The notes: generated by a model from the letters alone, not told the origin. DNA of 64,000 nucleotides from CALARM01 sp040217695 (GCA_040217695.1 JBEHWO010000002.1:1-64000); one strand, 5' to 3'; counted from the stretch's first letter, positions 10,603 through 20,302 are shown. Numbers and translations are program-made.

Positions 10603-12189
10603 TTATTTTCTGTCATGATTTAACCACACGGTAAGCTGCGGGAAAGCAATGAAAATGCCTTTCGAATAAAATTCATTTTTTATTCTTAAAAACAGCTCTC
10701 TCTTCATCTGCCATTGTTCGCTCGGCGCAGTTTTAAGGAGCATACGGAGTTTTACTGACGATTCAGCCAGTTCATTTACTCCGAGCATTACAGGATCTTC
10801 AAGTATTTTCTCAGGATGATCTTCTTTCAATTTCTTTCCCGTGGCAATCATAATATCCATTGCATGTTTCAAATCCGTATCATAGGCGACACCTATGATA
10901 CAATCAATCTGGCTCCAGGTAGAAGAGAAATTTTCCACGGCACGGATAGAAGAATTTGGCATTGTAATAAGAGATCCTCCCATATCGCGAATTCTGGTAA
11001 TTCTCATATTAAAATACTCCACTGTTCCCGTAAAATTACCAGATCTGATAACATCTCCCACGGCGAATTGATCCTCTATGACAATAAAAGTACCTGCTAT
11101 AACATCTTTAAGGAGATCCTGTGCGGCAAGGCCAATTCCTACACCGATAATTCCCGCTCCTGTAAGGCCTGTGGCAAGATCCACATGGAGTGATTTGAGA
11201 AAAAGCAATCCACCGATAATATAAATACCTGCTCTGAAAAACATAGCAATAACCAGTCTATACATTGTAATCCTGTGTGCTGCCCTTGCATCTTCTACTA
11301 TTTCATGTCCTCTGAGTTTTTTCGCAAGATCAAAATAATGCTTTATAAAAATATCCAGAGGTTTTGCAAGTATATTGATTATTACAAGTATAACAGACAG
11401 TGTCAGAGCCGGATTTAAAATATAATCTCCAATACCTTTCGCCCAGGAACGGCTCGTAGGGAAAACCCAGAATATATAGGAAAGAACCATAAGCCATATA
11501 AGAAATACAGCAAAGTAAGCAGGCCTCTTAATCCATCTGTGCCATATAATGACAGAGATTACAGAGATCAGTATTCCCGTAATAATAGCTATTACAGAAT
11601 CTCTGAAGGCTTCTCTTGCGTAGTCTTCACTTTTTTCCTTTAATGCAGTTTCCAGGCCATGTTCAAGTTCATCACGCCACAGTGCGGCGAGCTGGCTTAC
11701 AGAGGTTTTGTTATAAGAAGCATCGTTATTTGTGATAGAAATAAGGTATACTCCTTCACTTTCAAGGACAGGTGTACCGTCAACAGTGTTGACTTTAACA
11801 AAAGGAGTTGTTTTTGTCCTTTCCAGGACTTCTTCCAGCCTTTTTTCAAGGATATATGCCCTTTCTGAAGCGCTCAATCCTGAATCTGAATAGATTTTAA
11901 ATAGAGGTCTGTAATAGAGCATAACAGTTGCTTCGTCAGTTATCCGCGTAGCAGAAGGTAAAGGAGTAGAAGGAACAGGTATCTGAGTCGATACAGGTAC
12001 AGGAGGTAAAATAACAACAGGTGTTTGAGTGGCATGAGGTTTTGAAGATGGATGAGCAGATGGCGATGGATTGTTCGGCTCATTTTCTGGCTGAGAAGGA
12101 ACAGAACTTTCCCGGGCCATTACAGAAAAAAAGCAGAGAGAGAAAAGTATTATTATTAAAATTATTATAAATTTTCTATGGAACTTCAT
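10603..12189 (-). CDS. MscS-family mechanosensitive ion channel with Pro-rich exported N-terminus
   Basis: 528 residues. A signal peptide or first membrane segment (about 5-25) is followed by a Pro/Ser/Thr-rich linker (to about 85), a small periplasmic alpha/beta region, four to five membrane helices (about 195-360) and the conserved MscS pore and beta domain: TGAGIIGVGIGLAAQ, then AGTFIVIEDQFAVGDVI. MscS channels gate on membrane tension and release solutes under hypo-osmotic shock. The gene is convergent with the two-component gene and stands alone. A close paralogue lies at 33122-34696 with the same layout, including the Pro-rich linker. Confidence 0.93.
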   Translation of the reverse strand: MKFHRKFIIILIIILFSLCFFSVMARESSVPSQPENEPNNPSPSAHPSSKPHATQTPVVILPPVPVSTQIPVPSTPLPSATRITDEATVMLYYRPLFKIYSDSGLSASERAYILEKRLEEVLERTKTTPFVKVNTVDGTPVLESEGVYLISITNNDASYNKTSVSQLAALWRDELEHGLETALKEKSEDYAREAFRDSVIAIITGILISVISVIIWHRWIKRPAYFAVFLIWLMVLSYIFWVFPTSRSWAKGIGDYILNPALTLSVILVIINILAKPLDIFIKHYFDLAKKLRGHEIVEDARAAHRITMYRLVIAMFFRAGIYIIGGLLFLKSLHVDLATGLTGAGIIGVGIGLAAQDLLKDVIAGTFIVIEDQFAVGDVIRSGNFTGTVEYFNMRITRIRDMGGSLITMPNSSIRAVENFSSTWSQIDCIIGVAYDTDLKHAMDIMIATGKKLKEDHPEKILEDPVMLGVNELAESSVKLRMLLKTAPSEQWQMKRELFLRIKNEFYSKGIFIAFPQLTVWLNHDRK

Positions 12190-12365
12190 AGAAAGAAATT
12201 CTTCTAAAATAAATATTTTTCCTGCTAAATCTTTAATATTCCCATTTTCAGAGAGAGGAACTGGCAGAAGAGATTATAAAGCTGATTTTACTTAAAAAAA
12301 TAATAAATATGAGAGAAAGGAGGTATAAAGAACTTCTATTGATACCACATAATGACAGACTGATA

Positions 12366-12464
12366 TATACCAAAGTATAACTTCACACAAACTATTCACT
12401 GTTTTTTCAGTCAAATTACCTATACTAAAGGATATATTTCTTTATTTCCAATAAGCTGTATAAT
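12366..12464 (+). promoter_or_regulatory. Paired-palindrome promoter A
   Basis: Palindrome 1 (TATACCAAAGTATA) is at 12366-12379 and palindrome 2 (TATACTAAAGGATA) at 12421-12434, with starts 55 bp apart. TATAAT follows at 12459-12464, 24 nt after palindrome 2. There is no recognisable -35 box at 17 nt, which suggests activation or an overlapping operator. It drives the glucosidase gene starting at 12641. Same design as promoters at 17602, 27220, 41580, 42527 and 48395. Confidence 0.72.
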
Positions 12465-12470
12465 ATATTT

Positions 12471-12565
12471 ACTGACCTAAGCATAAGCATGTAATAAAAT
12501 TTTTTCCTCCCGTTACGCGTCACGCGTCACGAGAGCAGTTATGTATTATTTATGCTCACCTCAGT
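12471..12565 (-). repeat. Inverted-repeat element, copy 1 (about 95 bp)
   Basis: Ends are ACTGACCTAAGCATA and TATGCTCACCTCAGT, imperfect terminal inverted repeats. The core holds CG-type heptads. Reverse-complemented, it matches 54851-54944 along its whole length and 55776-55865 more loosely. It encodes no protein, so it is MITE-like or REP-like. Here it forms part of the 5' leader of the glucosidase gene. Confidence 0.8.
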
Positions 12566-12640
12566 AATAAAACGATAGTGGGGAATTTTTTATCGGAGAA
12601 TAATCAGGTAAACTATAATAAAATAAAGGAGATGCTCGTT

Positions 12641-15352
12641 ATGGCTCAAAAAACCCATGCAAATGAAGAAAAAAGACTTAAAGAAACAAAAGAAAAAAAG
12701 ATACCATGGAAAAAATGGGGGCCCTATCTTTCAGATAGGCAGTGGGGTACTGTAAGGGAAGATTACAGCAGTGACGGAAATGCCTGGGATTATTTCCCCC
12801 ATGATCAGTCCCGCTCCAGAGCATACAGATGGGGAGAAGACGGACTGGGAGGCATAAGTGATGAAAGACAGAACCTCTGTTTTGCCCTTGCCCTGTGGAA
12901 CGGACAGGATGGGATAATCAAGGAAAGACTCTTCGGCCTCACAAACAGCGAGGGAAACCACGGAGAAGATGTAAAGGAATATTATTATTACCTTGACAGC
13001 ACTCCAACCCATTCCTACATGAAATACCTCTATAAATATCCCCAGGATCCTTTCCCCTATGGACAGCTTATCAAAAAGAACAGGGAACTTACAAGACATG
13101 ATTTCGAATATGAACTCATAAATACAGGAGTTTTCGACAGAAACCGTTATTTTGATGCCTTTGTGGAATATGCCAAAAAAGACCCGGAGGAAATCTTAAT
13201 AAAAATTACCATTCATAACAGAGGAGATATGGAGTGGACTCTCCATGTAATGCCCACTCTATGGTTTCGGAATACATGGTCATGGTCTCAAGGTGCAGAG
13301 AGGCCGGAATTGAAAGAAGTAAAATCTTCTGTCATTAAGGCTTCCCACCCGGAACTTGGTGACAGGTACCTATACTGTGAAGGCTCTCCTGAACTTCTAT
13401 TTACGGAAAATGAGACGAACATGGAGCGTATCTTCAACAGAAAGAGCAGAACTCCCTATGTAAAAGACGGAATAAATAATTATGTAGTCTACGGAAAAAA
13501 AGAGGCAGTAAATCCGCAGAAAAGAGGGACAAAAGCATCACCTTACTATGTCCTCAAAATAGCTCCCGGCAAGGCATCTGTCATAAGATTATGTCTCTCT
13601 GATAAAGGTCTTTCAGATTCTGGTAAAATATTTGAAAATTTTGAAGATATAATGAAAACCCGTGTGGAAGAAACAGATGAATTTTATGAAACCATATCTC
13701 CTCCATCTCTTACGAAAGATGAAAAGAACGTAATGAGACAGGCTCTTTCCGGAATGCTCTGGTCAAAACAGTTCTTCAATTTTGATCTTGATACATGGCT
13801 CAAAGAACATGGAGTGGATCCATTTAAGACCTTAAAAGCCTCGGGGGTAAGAAACAGCGAATGGCATCATATGATAAATGAAGATGTTGTATCCATGCCT
13901 GATAAATGGGAATATCCCTGGTATGCAGCATGGGATCTGGCCTTTCATACACTCGCCCTCGGCATGGTAGATATTGATTTTGCAAAAAGCCAGCTTGCTC
14001 TGATGCTGAAAGAAACCTATCTTCATCCCCATGGACAGATACCTGCCTATGAATGGAATTTCAGTGATGTAAATCCTCCGGTACATCCCTGGGCAACTAT
14101 TTATCTCTACAGAATGGAAAAGGAACTTCATGGCAAAGCAGATATAAATTTCTTAAAACAGATGTTCACAAAACTTACATTAAACTTTTCCTGGTGGGTT
14201 AATAAAAAGGACAGAGGAGGAAGGAATATTTACGAAGGAGGCTTCCTGGGCCTTGATAATATAGGTATATTTGACAGGAGTTCTCCCCTTCCTACAGGAG
14301 GTTATCTTGAACAGGCAGATGCTACGGGATGGGTTGCCCTTTTTGCCCAGAATATGGTTGAAATAGGCCTTGAACTTGTCATGCATGATCCGACCTATGA
14401 AGATATGGTAATTAAATTTGTGGAACATCTTCTCTGGATAGGCAATTCCATTTACAGACTCGGTGAACATTCGGAAGGCATGTGGGATGAAAAAGACGGA
14501 TTTTTCTATGATGTATTGAGACTGCCTGACGGAAGCAGCCGCAGAATGAAGGTACGTTCTATGGTAGGACTTCTTCCTCTATGTGCCACAACTACAATAT
14601 CTGCTGAAATGCTGGAGAAATTACCCCATCTTCTGGCCAGGGCAAAGAAGAGGGCTGAAAGATTACCGGAACTAAAGAAAGCCCTCACTTATATGGGGAA
14701 ACCAGGTTTTAACGGAAACACTCTTCTGGCTCTTATTGATGAAGGGAAACTCAGGCGCATACTAAATAAATTACTCGATGAAAATGATTTTTTAAGCACA
14801 TACGGCATAAGGGCTCTTTCCCGTTATCATCTTGAACATCCCTATGTCGTAAATATAAAGGGCCAGGAATTCCGTGTAGATTATGTTCCTGCAGAATCTG
14901 ACACAGGCATGTTCGGAGGCAATTCAAACTGGAGGGGGCCCATATGGTTCCCCATGAATCTGCTCATTCTCAGGGGTCTCCTTATGTTCTACGGTTATTT
15001 CGGGAATGATTTTAAGGTAGAATGTCCCACAGGTTCAGGCATAAAAATGAATTTATTTGAAGTAACCCTGGAAATTGCCAGACGCCTTTCAAACATATTC
15101 CTGAAAGATGAACATGGTTTAAGGCCTGTTTACGGAGGGGCAGATAAATTCCAGAATGATCCCCATTTCCGTGATTATCTGTTATTTTATGAATATTTCC
15201 ACGGAGACAATGGCGCAGGTATCGGTGCAAGCCATCAAACAGGCTGGACAGGACTTGTAGCAAGACTTATTCAGACTCTCGGCTTTGCCAATGCAGATAA
15301 ATTACTCGGCGAGGGTGCTGCAAAAGGCGTAACTGCTTATAAAAAAAGTTAA
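12641..15352 (+). CDS. GH63-like (MGH1-type) glucosidase
   Basis: 903 residues from ATG 12641, chosen because AAAGGAG ends 9 nt upstream; an in-frame GTG at 12578 lacks a ribosome site. The protein has an N-terminal beta-rich region (YSSDGNAWDYFPHDQSRSRAYRWGEDG) and an (alpha/alpha)6 catalytic domain with the family blocks MINEDVVSMPDKWEYPWYAAWD and GIGASHQTGWTGL. It belongs to the bacterial proteins annotated simply as glucosidase, related to mannosyl-oligosaccharide glucosidase. There is no signal peptide, so it probably acts on alpha-glucosides in the cytoplasm; substrate unknown. The esterase gene follows after 23 bases and is probably cotranscribed. Paired-palindrome promoter A lies upstream. 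Confidence 0.88.
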   Translation: MAQKTHANEEKRLKETKEKKIPWKKWGPYLSDRQWGTVREDYSSDGNAWDYFPHDQSRSRAYRWGEDGLGGISDERQNLCFALALWNGQDGIIKERLFGLTNSEGNHGEDVKEYYYYLDSTPTHSYMKYLYKYPQDPFPYGQLIKKNRELTRHDFEYELINTGVFDRNRYFDAFVEYAKKDPEEILIKITIHNRGDMEWTLHVMPTLWFRNTWSWSQGAERPELKEVKSSVIKASHPELGDRYLYCEGSPELLFTENETNMERIFNRKSRTPYVKDGINNYVVYGKKEAVNPQKRGTKASPYYVLKIAPGKASVIRLCLSDKGLSDSGKIFENFEDIMKTRVEETDEFYETISPPSLTKDEKNVMRQALSGMLWSKQFFNFDLDTWLKEHGVDPFKTLKASGVRNSEWHHMINEDVVSMPDKWEYPWYAAWDLAFHTLALGMVDIDFAKSQLALMLKETYLHPHGQIPAYEWNFSDVNPPVHPWATIYLYRMEKELHGKADINFLKQMFTKLTLNFSWWVNKKDRGGRNIYEGGFLGLDNIGIFDRSSPLPTGGYLEQADATGWVALFAQNMVEIGLELVMHDPTYEDMVIKFVEHLLWIGNSIYRLGEHSEGMWDEKDGFFYDVLRLPDGSSRRMKVRSMVGLLPLCATTTISAEMLEKLPHLLARAKKRAERLPELKKALTYMGKPGFNGNTLLALIDEGKLRRILNKLLDENDFLSTYGIRALSRYHLEHPYVVNIKGQEFRVDYVPAESDTGMFGGNSNWRGPIWFPMNLLILRGLLMFYGYFGNDFKVECPTGSGIKMNLFEVTLEIARRLSNIFLKDEHGLRPVYGGADKFQNDPHFRDYLLFYEYFHGDNGAGIGASHQTGWTGLVARLIQTLGFANADKLLGEGAAKGVTAYKKS

Positions 15353-15375
15353 ATAAAATTAAGGAGGTTTTTATT

Positions 15376-16428
15376 ATGCACAGTGCAAAAATAAGAGTCC
15401 ATTATCCTTTAGAAAAGGGAACTATTGTCCTGAGGACAGAAAAAGACTGGAATAAAGACATATATCCTGCTGAGGTTAATGAGAAGGAGCATTATTATGA
15501 ATTTGATCTGAAACATGATAAATATTATCTGAATGTCAAACCATGCATAAGAGACGGATCAGAGATCATATGGGCACAGGGAGAAAACAAACAGCCAGTT
15601 TTCGATTTAAAAACTGTTATAAATATGTATCCCTATTTTTACTCTGAACCTTCTGGGAAAATTACCAATGTTATGGAATTTTACTCAGATGTATTTAACC
15701 GTAAAAGATTGTTCCGCATCTATCTTCCTGCTGGATATAATGAAAATCAGATGAAGAAATATCCCATAATATATATGCATGACGGGTCAAATCTCTTTTT
15801 CCCGGATGAAGCCTTCGGAGGTAGCGAATGGCAGGTAGATGAAACTCTTCACCTCCTTGACTCAATGAATATCATCGATCAGGTCATCGTAGTAGGTGTC
15901 TATGCGGCAGATAGAAATAATGAATATACAAAACCAGGCTATGAAGACTATGGTAAATTTATGGTTAATGAACTTAAACCCTGGGTAGACTCCAATCTTC
16001 GAACCCTTACGACTCCCTGGTATACTTCTATTATGGGTTCATCCCTCGGAGGGGTGGTTTCCTTCTATCTTGCCTGGGAATATCCTCATATTTTCGGATC
16101 GGCAGCGTGTTTTTCAAGCACTTTTTCCTGGAGAGATGATCTTATTGAAAGAGTGGAAACTGATTCTTTTGAGGAAAGGAAAAATTCGAAATTTTATATT
16201 GACACAGGGTGGCCTGGAGATAATTACGAAGTGGGATTTAAAATGGCTTCCACACTTGTTACCAGGGGATTTCGTGCTGGCAGGGATTTCATGTATCTTG
16301 TCTTCCCCATGGCAAAACACAATGAAGGTGCATGGGCCGCAAGGTTACATATACCGATACAGCTTTTTTCAGGGAAATTAAGAGCGCTCAATCTGAAGTT
16401 TCATGTTCCAGAGGCAAAGATTCATTAA
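15376..16428 (+). CDS. Putative esterase of the enterochelin-esterase-like alpha/beta hydrolase family
   Basis: 350 residues. After an N-terminal beta-sandwich-like region (about 1-95) comes an alpha/beta hydrolase fold with IYMHDGSNLF, IVVGVYA and the nucleophile elbow GSSLGG (Ser in SIMGSSLGG). The charge-relay Asp and His probably lie in the DTGWPGD and AKHNEGAW segments. No signal peptide is seen. AAGGAGG is at the ideal distance from ATG 15376. Co-location with the glucosidase suggests removal of acyl groups from, or ester cleavage on, the same sugar polymer; this is inference. Confidence 0.85.
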   Translation: MHSAKIRVHYPLEKGTIVLRTEKDWNKDIYPAEVNEKEHYYEFDLKHDKYYLNVKPCIRDGSEIIWAQGENKQPVFDLKTVINMYPYFYSEPSGKITNVMEFYSDVFNRKRLFRIYLPAGYNENQMKKYPIIYMHDGSNLFFPDEAFGGSEWQVDETLHLLDSMNIIDQVIVVGVYAADRNNEYTKPGYEDYGKFMVNELKPWVDSNLRTLTTPWYTSIMGSSLGGVVSFYLAWEYPHIFGSAACFSSTFSWRDDLIERVETDSFEERKNSKFYIDTGWPGDNYEVGFKMASTLVTRGFRAGRDFMYLVFPMAKHNEGAWAARLHIPIQLFSGKLRALNLKFHVPEAKIH

Positions 16429-16489
16429 AAGTTTTTAGATTTATAGAGCAGGAGTCAGCCATAGCTGTCTCCTGCGCTATAAACTGTTT

Positions 16490-16527
16490 ACCATCCACCG
16501 CTATACCTCAGGTTAGCGGTGGATGGT
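16490..16527. terminator. Hairpin between convergent genes
   Basis: A perfect 13-bp stem pairs 16490-16502 (ACCATCCACCGCT) with 16515-16527 around a 12-nt loop. It lies between the esterase stop and the stop of the minus-strand beta-barrel pseudogene, so it may serve both. A strong T-tract is missing. A second small stem, GCAGGAG/CTCCTGC, lies just before it. Confidence 0.55.
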
Positions 16528-16531
16528 TGAC

Positions 16532-17443
16532 CTACATTTTATAGTTGAAACCTATATTAAGAATCCAGTTTTTATCAGAGTTTGTCATACCTTTTGTTAT
16601 TTTAAAAATCAACTGTTTATCTTCACTCAATTCTCTGTTATATCCGGCACCAATGGCAAGAAAACTGAAGTCAGCGTTACTGTTATCAGGAAATTCTCTT
16701 CCTATATCCATATAAAGATAGTCTTTTTCATTTAACTTACAGCCCAATTTTATAGCAGATTTTCCTTCCTGATAATAATCATCGTCACTGTCATCATCTG
16801 CGGCATAATCGACTTTATCTGTCCAGCTGCCTCTTATGGAAATATCAAAGTCATCAGTCAATTTGTAATCAAGGGAACAGGAAAGAGTTCCAAGATAGGC
16901 ATCATCGGAGAAATGTTCTGTTCCGGAAGGACATTTCGTCCCCGCCGTTACTGCCATAGATATTCTTTTTCTCCGTAAAAAATTCCATTTCAAAGCGATA
17001 GTAATATCATCAATTCCCATATAATGGTTTTTATACTGCAGAAAATCACTGTAAACTATCAGTTCCAATCTGTCCGTAAGGGTAAAACGGAGTAAAAAGG
17101 GCATAGATATTTTTGTTGGTTTATCATTTTTATAGGTAGTAATCATAGTGTCTATCTGGTACTGAAATCTATCATGAAAGAGTGTATTGGAATAGCTCAG
17201 GCTGTCATCTTTTTCTTCTTTATTTTCCGGAGAAGGAGACCCCTCTTACTGCACTGAAGGTTTATTTTGATTATCATCTAAAATTACTAAAGCTTTGCCT
17301 GAAACTTCAGAGGGATAAACAATATAATTAAACGTTACAGGAAACGTAATATCCGGTTCTTTTGCAAAAGATCCGGCAGAACACAAAAGAATCAAAATGA
17401 GTATAGAAAATACTATTTTTTTGAAATATTTTATATATTTTAT
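16532..17443 (-). pseudogene. Outer-membrane beta-barrel protein gene, broken
   Basis: The intact part (17146 down to 16532, 204 codons) encodes alternating beta-strands with a Tyr/Phe-rich end ending NIGFNYKM, typical of outer-membrane barrels. The same frame continues upstream without interruption through a TAA stop at 17246-17248 to a clear signal peptide (hydrophobic core then SAGSFA). No ATG, GTG or TTG opens the signal peptide; the best placed codon is ATA at 17441-17443, 8 nt after AGGGGG. Two lesions, a lost start and a premature stop, make this a pseudogene unless the stop is a sequencing error. The specific family is not recognised. Confidence 0.75.
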
Positions 17444-17601
17444 AAAAAAATCCCCCTGTCACAGGTGTGGGTTAAAAATTTATTTATATTTTACCATATA
17501 AAAAATTTAAAATCATTCATATAACTATACTTTTGCAGAATCTTATAAAAGCCTTATCTGTAGTGAACAGGCAATGGTTCACTACTTACCTATCATTAAC
17601 C

Positions 17602-17699
17602 TATACCAAAGTATAATTAAAAATAATTTTTTTCTATTTTTTTTACTTATTTACCTATACTAAAGTGTATATTTCTTTATTTATAATAAGGTATATAAT
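17602..17699 (+). promoter_or_regulatory. Paired-palindrome promoter B
   Basis: TATACCAAAGTATA at 17602-17615 and TATACTAAAGTGTA at 17656-17669 (starts 54 bp apart), then TATAAT at 17694-17699, 24 nt after palindrome 2. It serves the beta-barrel lipoprotein gene at 17836. The stretch from 17444 to 17601 holds nothing else recognisable. Confidence 0.72.
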
Positions 17700-17835
17700 A
17701 TATTTGTACAATTATGGACTGGAATTCAGGAAATGTCTAAAAAAATATGGATTATGCCATAGATCGTGATAATGAGAATGGAGAGGTTTTCTGGCACAGT
17801 TCTATAAAACCAAGAAAGTGAAGGTGTTCTGTTAT

Positions 17836-19008
17836 TTGATTAAAAAAAGTTTATTAATATTATTAATATTATTTCTTCTGGCTGCATGTGATGTATCTCC
17901 TGCTTTTTCTTACATAGAAAAACACGTAAATAAAAGAGACAAAATTTTCGAACCTCTTACCGATGAAACTCTTACCAATGAAAACCAGGATAATTCTTCA
18001 TCTATCTGTTCTGATGATAATACTCAGTTAAGTCCGGATAATTACGATTTTAACGAAAAAAAATTAGGAAATATAAATCTGGAAAGATATAATTACAGGA
18101 CATCCTTATCAGTCACAGATTATGATAACAAAAACAGTATTACTGCTGATAATTCCAGAGAAGAAAAAGTTCCTGACAGGGAAAAGAAAGAAGAGCCAGA
18201 TACGGTAGAAAAAGCTCCTGTTTCCGGGGAAGAGAAAAAAGAGGATCCAAATACAGCAGAGAAAGCTCCTGTTTCCGAAGAAGAAAAAAAGGAAGAGCCA
18301 AATACAGGAGAAAACCCTGCAAAGCCAAAAACCAGATTTGAATTGAGATTTAAATATCAAAATCTTTCCAATGATAGAGATGCTTTAGCCCTCACCTTTC
18401 GCGCCGATAAAGTTATAGATCTTGATAATCGCTGGGCTCTTGCACTCAGATTTGATTTCCCCCTTTTACTCAATGATGTTTCTCCCGTAAGTGCAGGCCC
18501 TGCAGAAAACTACAAATTCGGCTCAAGTGATCTAGTTGCTCAAATACTTTTTATTCCTCCGAGGAATAGAAATTTTGATATTTTCTTCGGCGTGCAGCAC
18601 ATACTTCCCGTGGGAAGTGATGATCAGTTCGGCAGAGGGAAATATATTATTGCCCCTGTATTTGGAGTGGTAGATGTGCCTTCATCTTTACCGGGAGGAA
18701 GTTTTTCCGGATTTCTTCTGAGAAATGAAATCAGTTATGCAGGGAATGAAGATAGACGGGATGTAAATGAACTTGTCATTCAGCCCTTTTTAAATGTAAT
18801 GCTTCCTGACAGATGGTTTATATATATGTCACCTCACATGAGAATAAACTGGGCACAGAATAACAGTTTCTTCCTTCCCATTGATCTTACCGTAGGAAAA
18901 GTTGTGGGTAAAAATAAGTCTATCTCTGTAAAAGCAAGTGTGGGAGTTATAAAAGATTATAACTTTTATGACTATGAACTGGAATTTACGACAGCCATAT
19001 ATTTTTAA
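17836..19008 (+). CDS. Lipoprotein with charged repeats and outer-membrane beta-barrel domain
   Basis: 390 residues from TTG 17836, chosen because GAAGGTG (17820-17826) lies 9 nt upstream and it gives a compact signal peptide, MIKKSLLILLILFLLAAC. The same TTG-ATT-AAA-AA opening is used by the porin at 27364. GTG 17818 is an alternative. The lipobox LAAC puts the lipidated Cys at residue 18. Residues about 115-165 hold a 17-residue repeat (EKKEEPDTVEKAPVSGE and two variants), probably a flexible acidic linker. The remainder is beta-strand rich and ends in Phe (TTAIYF), as outer-membrane barrels do. A barrel carried by a lipid-anchored N-terminus is unusual; alternatively the signal peptide may be cleaved later. 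Function unknown. Confidence 0.75.
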   Translation: MIKKSLLILLILFLLAACDVSPAFSYIEKHVNKRDKIFEPLTDETLTNENQDNSSSICSDDNTQLSPDNYDFNEKKLGNINLERYNYRTSLSVTDYDNKNSITADNSREEKVPDREKKEEPDTVEKAPVSGEEKKEDPNTAEKAPVSEEEKKEEPNTGENPAKPKTRFELRFKYQNLSNDRDALALTFRADKVIDLDNRWALALRFDFPLLLNDVSPVSAGPAENYKFGSSDLVAQILFIPPRNRNFDIFFGVQHILPVGSDDQFGRGKYIIAPVFGVVDVPSSLPGGSFSGFLLRNEISYAGNEDRRDVNELVIQPFLNVMLPDRWFIYMSPHMRINWAQNNSFFLPIDLTVGKVVGKNKSISVKASVGVIKDYNFYDYELEFTTAIYF

Positions 19009-19014
19009 TAAAAT

Positions 19015-19032
19015 CGTGATGCGTGATGCGTA
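19015..19032. repeat. Short CG-type heptad repeat (GTGATGC variant)
   Basis: CGTGATG CGTGATG CGTA, two and a half 7-bp units, between the lipoprotein and the DUF202 gene. A degenerate member of the CGTGACG family. Confidence 0.6.
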
Positions 19033-19091
19033 TAAAAAACCTCATCTGTAAAGACATAGATTACGATAGAACGGGAAAGGAGTAAAAGATA

Positions 19092-19508
19092 ATGGCAGAA
19101 AAAGAACAAAAATCGGCAAATGATTTAGCAGTTGACCGTACTGACCTTGCAGTTGAGAGAACTATTATGGCGGCAAACAGGAGCCTGATGGCCTGGGTAC
19201 GCACAGGCCTGTCCCTTATAAGTTTTGGTTTTACCATATACAAATTCCTTCAGGCTGAAATAAAGATCTCAGGGACTTCCCTGATAACAGCCCATGGCCC
19301 CCGTCGTTTCGGCCTTATGCTTATAGCTCTCGGCACAGCATCTGCCATAGCAGGTGCACTGGAGTATTTCGGCACAGTAAAGAGATTGAACAGGCTTTTT
19401 AATATGAAATTCAGCCCTGTAAATGTTTCTTTTATTGTGGGACTTGTAGTAACCCTTATAGGATTATTCCTCTTTATTACTATTTTGACTCATACAGAAG
19501 TGTTTTAA
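19092..19508 (+). CDS. DUF202 (YidH-type) inner-membrane protein
   Basis: 138 residues. It carries the DUF202 signature LAVERTIMAANRSLMAWVRTGLSLISFGF and three membrane helices (about 30-60, 75-95, 110-135). The function of the family is unsettled. AAAGGAG lies upstream of ATG 19092. It begins a run of three small membrane-protein genes spaced by 18 and 4 bases, followed by the sulfatase maturase, so these are probably cotranscribed. Confidence 0.9.
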   Translation: MAEKEQKSANDLAVDRTDLAVERTIMAANRSLMAWVRTGLSLISFGFTIYKFLQAEIKISGTSLITAHGPRRFGLMLIALGTASAIAGALEYFGTVKRLNRLFNMKFSPVNVSFIVGLVVTLIGLFLFITILTHTEVF

Positions 19509-19526
19509 TAAAAGAAAGGAATTTTT

Positions 19527-19889
19527 ATGGAACATCATAAAACCATTTTTCATCTGATAGAATTAATTGCCATTGGAATTGAGATTTTAGGCGTTGCAGT
19601 AATAGGTTTTTCCTTTCCCTTTGGAATAATCAGAAGCATTTTCCATCATTTTCAGAAAAAAGGCGATGCCTTCAAGGAACTTAAAATTTATATAGGAAAA
19701 TCATTGCAACTGGGGCTGGAATTTCTTATAGCGGCAGATGTTATAAAGACAGTAACCATAGAGCCTACAATGAACGGGTTATTATCTCTCGGTCTGTTGA
19801 TTCTCGTAAGAACGATACTGAGCTGGTCTATTATACTGGAAATAGAAGGCTGCTGGCCATGGAATATATCAAAAAACAGAAAGGAATGA
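19527..19889 (+). CDS. DUF1622 membrane protein
   Basis: 120 residues with three hydrophobic helices. The family blocks are LGLEFLIAADVIKTVTIEPT and ILEIEGCWPW. DUF1622 proteins are small inner-membrane proteins of unknown role, often next to DUF202 proteins. AAAGGAA lies upstream of ATG 19527. Confidence 0.9.
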   Translation: MEHHKTIFHLIELIAIGIEILGVAVIGFSFPFGIIRSIFHHFQKKGDAFKELKIYIGKSLQLGLEFLIAADVIKTVTIEPTMNGLLSLGLLILVRTILSWSIILEIEGCWPWNISKNRKE

Positions 19890-19893
19890 AACT

Positions 19894-20280
19894 ATGGAAG
19901 ATATTTTGATGAGATTTGTTACTAATTTTTTCGGCCGGTTAGATGGCCCACTTCATTTCCGGTTTATCTTTCAGCCTCTTATGGCAGTCATATTTGCGGT
20001 TATTGACGGGCGTAAAGATGCACTACATCGTAAAACTGCCTATTTATTGACTGTAGTTACCGATCCGGCACAGCGCAAAGAACTTTTAAAAGAAGGCTGG
20101 AAGAGTTTCGGGAAGATTTTTATTATGGCAGTCATTCTTGACATTGTCTATCAGCTGACAGTTCATCATACTATTTATCCCGGTGAAACCCTATTAGTAG
20201 CCTTCATCCTGGCTATTTTACCCTATATTGCACTGCGCGGCCTGGTTAACCGCCTCATACGCATGTTCAAAAAACATTGA
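19894..20280 (+). CDS. Small membrane protein, paralogue of 37502-37927
   Basis: 128 residues; it begins with a short amphipathic part and the FGRLDGPLHFRFIFQPLMA block, then two C-terminal membrane helices (about 75-95 and 100-118) and a basic tail. The minus-strand gene at 37502-37927 shares this block as LGRLDGPMHMRLILQPLMA and the same helix order. The function is unknown to me. The conserved GRLDGP(L/M) block ahead of the membrane segments is the best handle for a search. Confidence 0.82.
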   Translation: MEDILMRFVTNFFGRLDGPLHFRFIFQPLMAVIFAVIDGRKDALHRKTAYLLTVVTDPAQRKELLKEGWKSFGKIFIMAVILDIVYQLTVHHTIYPGETLLVAFILAILPYIALRGLVNRLIRMFKKH

Positions 20281-20302
20281 AAGGAATCAGGTTCAAAAAA
20301 AA

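Noticed and set aside
12316..12345. Gene start suggested by AAAGGAGG at 12316
   Set aside because: Only five codons could follow before a stop. It may be a relic but encodes nothing.
17246..17248. Recoded stop (selenocysteine or pyrrolysine) in the beta-barrel gene
   Set aside because: The codon is TAA, not TGA or TAG, and no recoding element is visible; the gene also lacks a start codon.
20228..20302. Upstream extension of the sulfatase maturase
   Set aside because: It overlaps the previous gene by about 50 bases and the family begins at the Met before TDTSHAFHVMAKP.
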